From: an archaeon
GTDB lineage: Archaea > Aenigmatarchaeota > Aenigmatarchaeia > GW2011-AR5 > GCA-2688965
DNA: 36,030 bases
Direction: 5' to 3'
NCBI GenBank assembly: GCA_002688965.1
Contig: NZEE01000039.1
Span: 2,995-39,024 of the forward strand
The position numbers were made by a program, and so were the translations under genes. Of the stretch, positions 31,860 to 36,030 are shown piece by piece (positions within the stretch are counted from its first letter, which is position 1; every line of letters begins with the position of its first letter). Under the pieces are notes generated by a model. The model had not been told where the DNA came from. It did not search any database and saw nothing but the letters and a program-made list of their open reading frames with translations.

Positions 31860-32396
31860 TTATTCTTTAACTTTAGGAACTTCCTCTATAACAACATGTG
31901 TCTTAACAGGAAGTTTATATGAACCATGAAGTAAAGCTTTTTTTGCTGCTATAATATTTGCTTCATTAACTTGAATTTCAAACATCTTCTGACCAGTTCT
32001 AACACGTGCAGCAGTACTTATTGGCTTTCCAAAACTAGCTCGCATTCCTTGCTGGAAACGATCTGCTCCAGCACCAGTAGCCATTGCATTTTCACGAAGA
32101 ACATGATGTGGAAATATTCTAATTTTAAAGAAAAATAAAGCTCCTTTTGTAAGAGTTTTTTCCAGTTTCTGAATAGTTGTAACTCTAAATGATTCAAGTG
32201 CATTATGACGAATTTGAGCATTTTCTTTTGTAAGAAGAAACGCAATATGAGAGTATTTTCCTTTCTTACCCATCTCAAATTGACTGATATTATGTTTAGG
32301 AACACCCTTAATATAACTTTTACGAGGCTTACGCTGACTTTGTCTAGTATAAGGTCTATCAAACTTCTTATAACATCGTCCTGGTCTTAATCCCAT
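31860..32396 (-). CDS. rpl10e: Large-subunit ribosomal protein L10e (uL16)
   Basis: A 178-residue L10e with the start MGLRPGRCYKKFDRPYTR, PHHVLRENAMATGAGADRFQQGMRASFGKP (split by the central loop) and RVRTGQKMFEI. GGTG lies six bases before the ATG at 32396; the upstream ATG at 32414 is not used in this reading. It supports the peptidyl-transferase centre and tRNA accommodation. Confidence 0.95.
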   Translation of the reverse strand: MGLRPGRCYKKFDRPYTRQSQRKPRKSYIKGVPKHNISQFEMGKKGKYSHIAFLLTKENAQIRHNALESFRVTTIQKLEKTLTKGALFFFKIRIFPHHVLRENAMATGAGADRFQQGMRASFGKPISTAARVRTGQKMFEIQVNEANIIAAKKALLHGSYKLPVKTHVVIEEVPKVKE

Positions 32397-32474
32397 AAAA
32401 ACACCTATATTCATTTTAGCTATGTAGACATTCTTTTACACAATACCTTTTAAAAGATTTTGATAACTGCTATT

Positions 32475-33062
32475 TTATTCCAAAGCATCAAGAACATCGT
32501 CCCAATTTCTAGCAAGAATTACACCTTCTGGTATCTCTATTTTCCCAGTAGAACCTTCTTTTAGCAATATTTTCTTAAAACCATCAGGAACTTCAGCTCG
32601 TAAATGTCTTGGATCATTATCTACCATAGCACTCATCCCATATCTTTGACAAATACCAAGTTTAGTATCATCTTGAATGCCAGTATCTTGTGTACCAAGT
32701 AAATCAACAAACAAATCCAACAAATCATAATCAGCAAGCCATTGCCCAGCTATTTGCTTTCTCTCTGGCGGTCTTGTAGTAACAACATAAAGATTAGCAT
32801 CGTGGCTAAGAGTCAATAAACTACCAGCAGCCCAATGAATTAGTTCTGCATCTAGTGTTAATTCTCCATACACTTCTGGACACATTCTATCATATCTTTC
32901 TTGACCAATAAGTGCTATCAAAGGTTCTCTATCGATTTCATAAGAAGGAACATCTAAACCACATTCAGTTTTAACCCATTTGCTAGCTAATTCATCAGTT
33001 GCACAAACAACTCCATCAAAATCAATTCCATAACTTGGTAAATTTCTATTCAATATCGACAT
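32475..33062 (-). CDS. HAD-like phosphatase (5'-nucleotidase type)
   Basis: A 195-residue HAD-superfamily protein: motif I DFDGVV (nucleophile Asp14, acid Asp16), motif II Thr in VVTTRP, and motif IV MVDNDPRHL. Between motifs I and II there is a helical C1 cap (residues 20-85). It looks like the deoxyribonucleotidase-type branch, but the substrate is not provable. The frame can be read up to 33179, but that would run into tRNA-Ser, so the ATG at 33062 is chosen. Confidence 0.78.
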   Translation of the reverse strand: MSILNRNLPSYGIDFDGVVCATDELASKWVKTECGLDVPSYEIDREPLIALIGQERYDRMCPEVYGELTLDAELIHWAAGSLLTLSHDANLYVVTTRPPERKQIAGQWLADYDLLDLFVDLLGTQDTGIQDDTKLGICQRYGMSAMVDNDPRHLRAEVPDGFKKILLKEGSTGKIEIPEGVILARNWDDVLDALE

Positions 33063-33099
33063 ACATAGAATATGATAGTAAATCTTAAAAACAAGTAAG

Positions 33100-33185
33100 C
33101 GCCGGGAACGAGATTCGAACTCGTGTGGCACCGAAGCGCCACCAGCTTTCCAGGCTGGCACATTTAGCCGCTCTGTCATCCCGGC
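33100..33185 (-). tRNA. tRNA-Ser(GGA)
   Basis: An 86-base class II tRNA: acceptor GCCGGGA/TCCCGGC with discriminator G, anticodon stem CCAGC/GCTGG with loop CTGGAAA (anticodon GGA), a long variable arm TGGCGC-TTCG-GTGCCA and T arm ACGAG-TTCGAAT-CTCGT. There is no intron, and CCA is not encoded. It lies between the HAD gene and Cbf5 on the minus strand. Confidence 0.96.
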
Positions 33186-33224
33186 ATATTAAATTAATGA
33201 TAAGAATCAAACATTAAAAACAAG

Positions 33225-34148
33225 TTACATTACTCTATCAACCTTGGACGCAACAACCTTTTTATTAACAGCTTCTTGAGCATCTGATAAAGCAACACCT
33301 ATAGCAATCAAAAATCCTTCACAGGACACTAAAGCAACAGTGTCTTTTTCCTTAATATTTTCAGAAATATGTGATACTCCAACAGAATACAAAGGAGAGC
33401 CATTTTTTATGTTAGGTATAGCACTGTCTTTTACAACAATTACCTTTGCTTTCCGCAATGAATATTCAATTGGTAATACTATCTCTCTAATATTCTCATC
33501 TTTCTTCTCTTGATAATTGACAAATGAATCTTTCAAGTCTTGCAAAGTATATGACTCATCTTCTAAAAACGGACCTACACGAATCCTACGCAATTCCTTC
33601 ATATGAGCACCACCAATTTCCTTACCCATGTCATCTATTATCTTACGTATGTAAGTTCCAGCTTGGCAAACAATTCTAAGAACAATATCCTTTCCATCAC
33701 GATCAAGTATTTGAATCTCACTTACTTTCCGTTTTCGCTCAGCACGCTTAACAGCTGATTTTACAGGAGGAATCTGAGAAATAGTTCCAACAAACTTCTT
33801 AACAATTTCACGTAATTTAGTATCATCAATTTCTTTATGGACATGCATTACTGTAACATATTCTTTTTCCATACCTTGCAACAATGGCATTGTTTTGCAA
33901 GCATTTTCAGTAGTTATTAACAAAATACCAGAAGTCTCAGGATCTAATGTACCAGATTGTCCAGCTTTTTCCAAACCTAAAATTGTCTTAACATGCGCAA
34001 CTACTTCCATAGAAGAAGGCCCACAAGGTTTGTCAAGAATTATAAAACCATTCTTAAGAATATCGTCAATTTTCTGTAAAGACGGACTCTTATCTGCATT
34101 ACAAACTTGAGCAGAATCATTGTCAAGTTTTCTTTCTAAGTATCTCAT
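33225..34148 (-). CDS. cbf5: rRNA/tRNA pseudouridine synthase Cbf5 (TruB family)
   Basis: A 307-residue enzyme with GFIILDKPCGPSS, the catalytic GTLDPETSG (Asp69), the TruB-like VGTISQIPPVKSAVKR and AGTYIRKIIDDMG, and a C-terminal PUA domain (about residues 232-307). It is the catalytic subunit of the H/ACA RNP with Nop10 and L7Ae. It overlaps the insertase-like gene by ATGA, giving coupled translation. Confidence 0.94.
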   Translation of the reverse strand: MRYLERKLDNDSAQVCNADKSPSLQKIDDILKNGFIILDKPCGPSSMEVVAHVKTILGLEKAGQSGTLDPETSGILLITTENACKTMPLLQGMEKEYVTVMHVHKEIDDTKLREIVKKFVGTISQIPPVKSAVKRAERKRKVSEIQILDRDGKDIVLRIVCQAGTYIRKIIDDMGKEIGGAHMKELRRIRVGPFLEDESYTLQDLKDSFVNYQEKKDENIREIVLPIEYSLRKAKVIVVKDSAIPNIKNGSPLYSVGVSHISENIKEKDTVALVSCEGFLIAIGVALSDAQEAVNKKVVASKVDRVM

Positions 34149-34747
34149 AAATTAATACCCATTAGCTTCCTTATAATAACCATTGATGGTATTGAAATTA
34201 TAAAATACCATGCAAGCCATCCCATATCATCTCCAACTATGGGCACTTCCACAGGTAACATCACAACTACACGTTGCAGTTTAGTTCCTTCACCTTCAGC
34301 AACAACATTCCATAAAGCATCTTTAATCACAACACCTTTTGTAGGAACACTGTACTGAGAAACATCAACCATTTCTCCATCAATTTCAACTAAACCATCT
34401 TCAGGAATCATTAAATCGCTATATGTATCATGAAGCCATGGTAAAAGTAAAATAACAATAATAAATCCTATAATCATCGGTTTCATTGTGCTTTTCATCA
34501 TAGTACTATTCAATTTCATTGATTGAGACATTATACTCTTAACTTGGTCTGTATCACCTTGTTTTTGAGCAGCTCTACTTTTTTTATTAAGTTCCTTAAT
34601 TTGCTTTTTAGTATCAGCAACTTCACTCTGATTAACTAAAAATTTATAAGGAATATTAAGAAGACACATAATAATTATTGCAAAAATAAGCACTGCTATT
34701 GGTGCTTCAAACGCTGTAAGAAACCCAAATATCATATCTAAAACCAT
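34145..34747 (-). CDS. EMC3/TMCO1-like (DUF106) membrane insertase
   Basis: A 200-residue protein with three membrane helices (about residues 14-36, 89-108 and 176-196). A charged cytosolic coiled coil lies between the first two (TKKQIKELNKKSRAAQKQGD...), and the final segment WLAWYFIISIPSMVIIRKLMG is typical of archaeal DUF106. The family belongs to the Oxa1 superfamily and probably inserts membrane proteins. The extracytoplasmic region between helices 2 and 3 is unusually long (about 65 residues, acidic). GGTGAATTT precedes the start. Confidence 0.82.
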   Translation of the reverse strand: MVLDMIFGFLTAFEAPIAVLIFAIIIMCLLNIPYKFLVNQSEVADTKKQIKELNKKSRAAQKQGDTDQVKSIMSQSMKLNSTMMKSTMKPMIIGFIIVILLLPWLHDTYSDLMIPEDGLVEIDGEMVDVSQYSVPTKGVVIKDALWNVVAEGEGTKLQRVVVMLPVEVPIVGDDMGWLAWYFIISIPSMVIIRKLMGINL

Positions 34748-34776
34748 AAATTCACCTAATTATTTTTAAGACAAAA

Positions 34777-35079
34777 TTATTCTTCTTTTTTTGCACCTTT
34801 TGCCACTAATTCATATTTCTTAACTCTAAATCCTGAACCTATTACATTTTGTTTTTTACAAACTGAACAAGTATATCTTAAATCTTTTTTTCTTGTAGGC
34901 TTTTCACGTCCTTTAGGATTTTCTTTAGGAAATGAACCATAACCTTTTTTCTTTCGTCTAAATCGTCTCTGACTTTTAGTTGTTTCTCGTCTAGTCTTAC
35001 GTTTAGCTTCTTTTACAGTCTGTTCAGTATGTTTTTTACAAGTCTTACAAAATCTTCGTTGTTTTTTTGGAGCTATCAT
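34777..35079 (-). CDS. rpl44e: Large-subunit ribosomal protein L44e
   Basis: A 100-residue zinc-binding protein: Cys11-x2-Cys14 (RRFCKTCKKHTEQ) and Cys71-x2-Cys74 (YTCSVCKK), with a very basic middle (RRFRRKKKGYGSFPKENPKG). GTGAT precedes the ATG at 35079; the GTG at 35088 is part of that site. It sits near the ribosomal E site. Confidence 0.95.
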   Translation of the reverse strand: MIAPKKQRRFCKTCKKHTEQTVKEAKRKTRRETTKSQRRFRRKKKGYGSFPKENPKGREKPTRKKDLRYTCSVCKKQNVIGSGFRVKKYELVAKGAKKEE

Positions 35080-35088
35080 AAAAATCAC

Positions 35089-35670
35089 TTATTTTGTTTC
35101 CTCAATAATCCCTCTTTTCAAGAGCAAATCATTTAAAGTCTTTGGTAAATCACTTTCGCGCAGTATTTCACCCTTTTTCAGCTCTTTTTCAGTTAAATCA
35201 GGTGATATAAATTTCTTAACATCTCGCTTAACAAGGTATTTCTTTATATCTACTTTTAAAACTTCTTTTGGAGCCTTAACGGTTTTCTCAATAACCTTAG
35301 ATTCTACTTGTTTCTGAGGAGATCCCTTTTCAACTTCTTTCATAAAACTATCTCTATACGAATTAATCTCTTTTAGAACAACATCAAACATTTTCTGTTC
35401 ATGTTCTGTCAAGTTATCAGGTTTTAATCCAGTACGAGAACCATACATCACTGCATCAAGTATCTTATGTTCTCTTATTTCCAATAATCGTTGAATACTA
35501 TGCTTAATATTATCTATTTCACGTCTATCATCAGAAGAACCATCACTTTTCTTTATTTTTCTCTGAACATATTCCTGTAATTGTGAAACAAAATCAGATG
35601 GCATTTTTTCAATTTGATTAGAACTTTTCTCTTTTCTTTCCTGCTCTCGCAGAGCTTCAAATGTTAACAT
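35089..35670 (-). CDS. GINS complex subunit (Gins51 type)
   Basis: A 193-residue protein with a helical A domain (residues 1-110) containing the GINS signature RLLEIREHKILDAVMYGSRTG and LTEHEQKMFDVVLKEI. A flexible linker leads to a C-terminal B domain (LVKRDVKKFISPDLTEKELKKGEILRESDLP, about residues 145-190). A-then-B order marks the Gins51/Sld5-Psf1 class. GINS joins MCM and the RecJ-like protein at the replication fork. L44e follows directly. Confidence 0.87.
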   Translation of the reverse strand: MLTFEALREQERKEKSSNQIEKMPSDFVSQLQEYVQRKIKKSDGSSDDRREIDNIKHSIQRLLEIREHKILDAVMYGSRTGLKPDNLTEHEQKMFDVVLKEINSYRDSFMKEVEKGSPQKQVESKVIEKTVKAPKEVLKVDIKKYLVKRDVKKFISPDLTEKELKKGEILRESDLPKTLNDLLLKRGIIEETK

Positions 35671-35700
35671 AATTAGAATAAGGGTAGAAATTGTTAAAAA

Positions 35701-36021
35701 TCAATATTCACTCATACCATGAGCACGCCCATAATGCATATTCAGAGACTTCTCAGTAGGATATGCTTTATCACATTTATTGCACTTGAATATTTCACCA
35801 CGAGCTTTTTCTACAAACTCCTTATCTTCTTTATCTTTCTGCCTTGACAAATATAACTTAAACGGATATGATATTGGGTTATTAACTTTGAATTTTGAGC
35901 ACACTTCATCAGGATGACATAGTCCTCCAGAAGGACCAGCTGATTTGTAATAATTAACATTATCACAATTTCCAGGTAAAGTACCTCCACCAATATGATA
36001 TCTTAATTGAGAAGTAATCAT
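35701..36021 (-). CDS. C2H2 zinc-finger protein, possibly 5' truncated
   Basis: A protein of at least 106 residues. The C-terminus holds one classical C2H2 finger, Cys80-x2-Cys83-x12-His96-x4-His101 (FKCNKCDKAYPTEKSLNMH). Upstream cysteines (19, 35, 41 in CHPDEVC) may form a second metal site. A charged helix (QKDKEDKEFVEKARGE) links them. The frame stays open to the window edge, so the start at 36021 is provisional. Partner and target are unknown; single-finger archaeal proteins can bind DNA or RNA. Confidence 0.65.
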   Translation of the reverse strand: MITSQLRYHIGGGTLPGNCDNVNYYKSAGPSGGLCHPDEVCSKFKVNNPISYPFKLYLSRQKDKEDKEFVEKARGEIFKCNKCDKAYPTEKSLNMHYGRAHGMSEY

Positions 36022-36030
36022 AGAGTTTGG

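Noticed and set aside
33063..33179. N-terminal extension of the HAD phosphatase
   Set aside because: The extra frame is read through tRNA-Ser and its residues do not resemble the family; the ATG at 33062 begins just before motif I.

Overview
The window is a gene-dense, AT-rich stretch of an archaeal chromosome. Archaeal hallmarks are everywhere: aIF2 alpha and beta, aIF5A with its hypusine site, RNA polymerase subunits D, N and K, eukaryote-like ribosomal proteins (L7Ae, L10e, L15e, L18e, L24e, L44e, S27e, S28e), RNase P proteins Rnp2 and Rnp3, Cbf5 and Nop10, GINS51, the RFC large subunit, NreA with a C-terminal PCNA box, and an XPD-like iron-sulfur helicase. The many compact, unrecognised small proteins, short spacers and AT bias fit a small-genome archaeon of the DPANN type, but no rRNA is present and I cannot place it more precisely. 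Native genes mostly use GGTG/GTGA Shine-Dalgarno motifs 4-8 bases before ATG, and this decided several starts.

Layout. 1-7.9 kb: a cut-off cis-prenyltransferase-like gene facing a UbiA lipid prenyltransferase, a coiled-coil protein, an archaeosortase-like membrane protease, aIF5A, arginyl-tRNA synthetase, a methyltransferase, a cation/Ca exchanger and two unknown proteins. 8-13 kb: XPD-like helicase, a two-helix membrane protein and pyruvate phosphate dikinase with a clear archaeal promoter. 13-16.1 kb: a 26-codon micro-ORF that runs into a bacterial-looking terminator, small unknown and membrane proteins, NreA and L15e. 16.2-18.3 kb: a compositionally foreign island (two paralogous zinc-ribbon micro-proteins, pyrE, pyrF) with much higher GC by eye, AGGAGG-like ribosome sites and an intrinsic-terminator hairpin. 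18.4-23 kb: rnp3-rnp2-aIF2beta, a pilin-like protein, RFC large subunit, MscS-like channel and an HEAGH metalloprotease-like protein.

23-27 kb, minus strand: the conserved cluster S13-S4-S11-rpoD-tRNA-Leu-L18e-L13-S9-rpoN. 27-32.4 kb: a CBS protein, L7Ae-S28e-L24e on the minus strand, S27e-aIF2alpha-Nop10-PAC2-rpoK-S2 on the plus strand, then CYTH and L10e. 32.4-36 kb, minus strand: C2H2 zinc finger, GINS51, L44e, an EMC3/DUF106-type insertase, Cbf5, tRNA-Ser(GGA) and a HAD-type phosphatase.

Most of the window is therefore core information processing: translation, transcription, RNA modification and replication/repair. The least ordinary parts are (i) the pyrE/pyrF island with its hairpin-rich leaders and paired zinc-ribbon micro-proteins, (ii) the tRNA-Leu gene, whose 54 inserted bases make sense only as two introns around a UAA anticodon loop, and (iii) the micro-ORF whose 3' end is itself the stem of a terminator. 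I saw no CRISPR array, insertion sequence, prophage or defence system.
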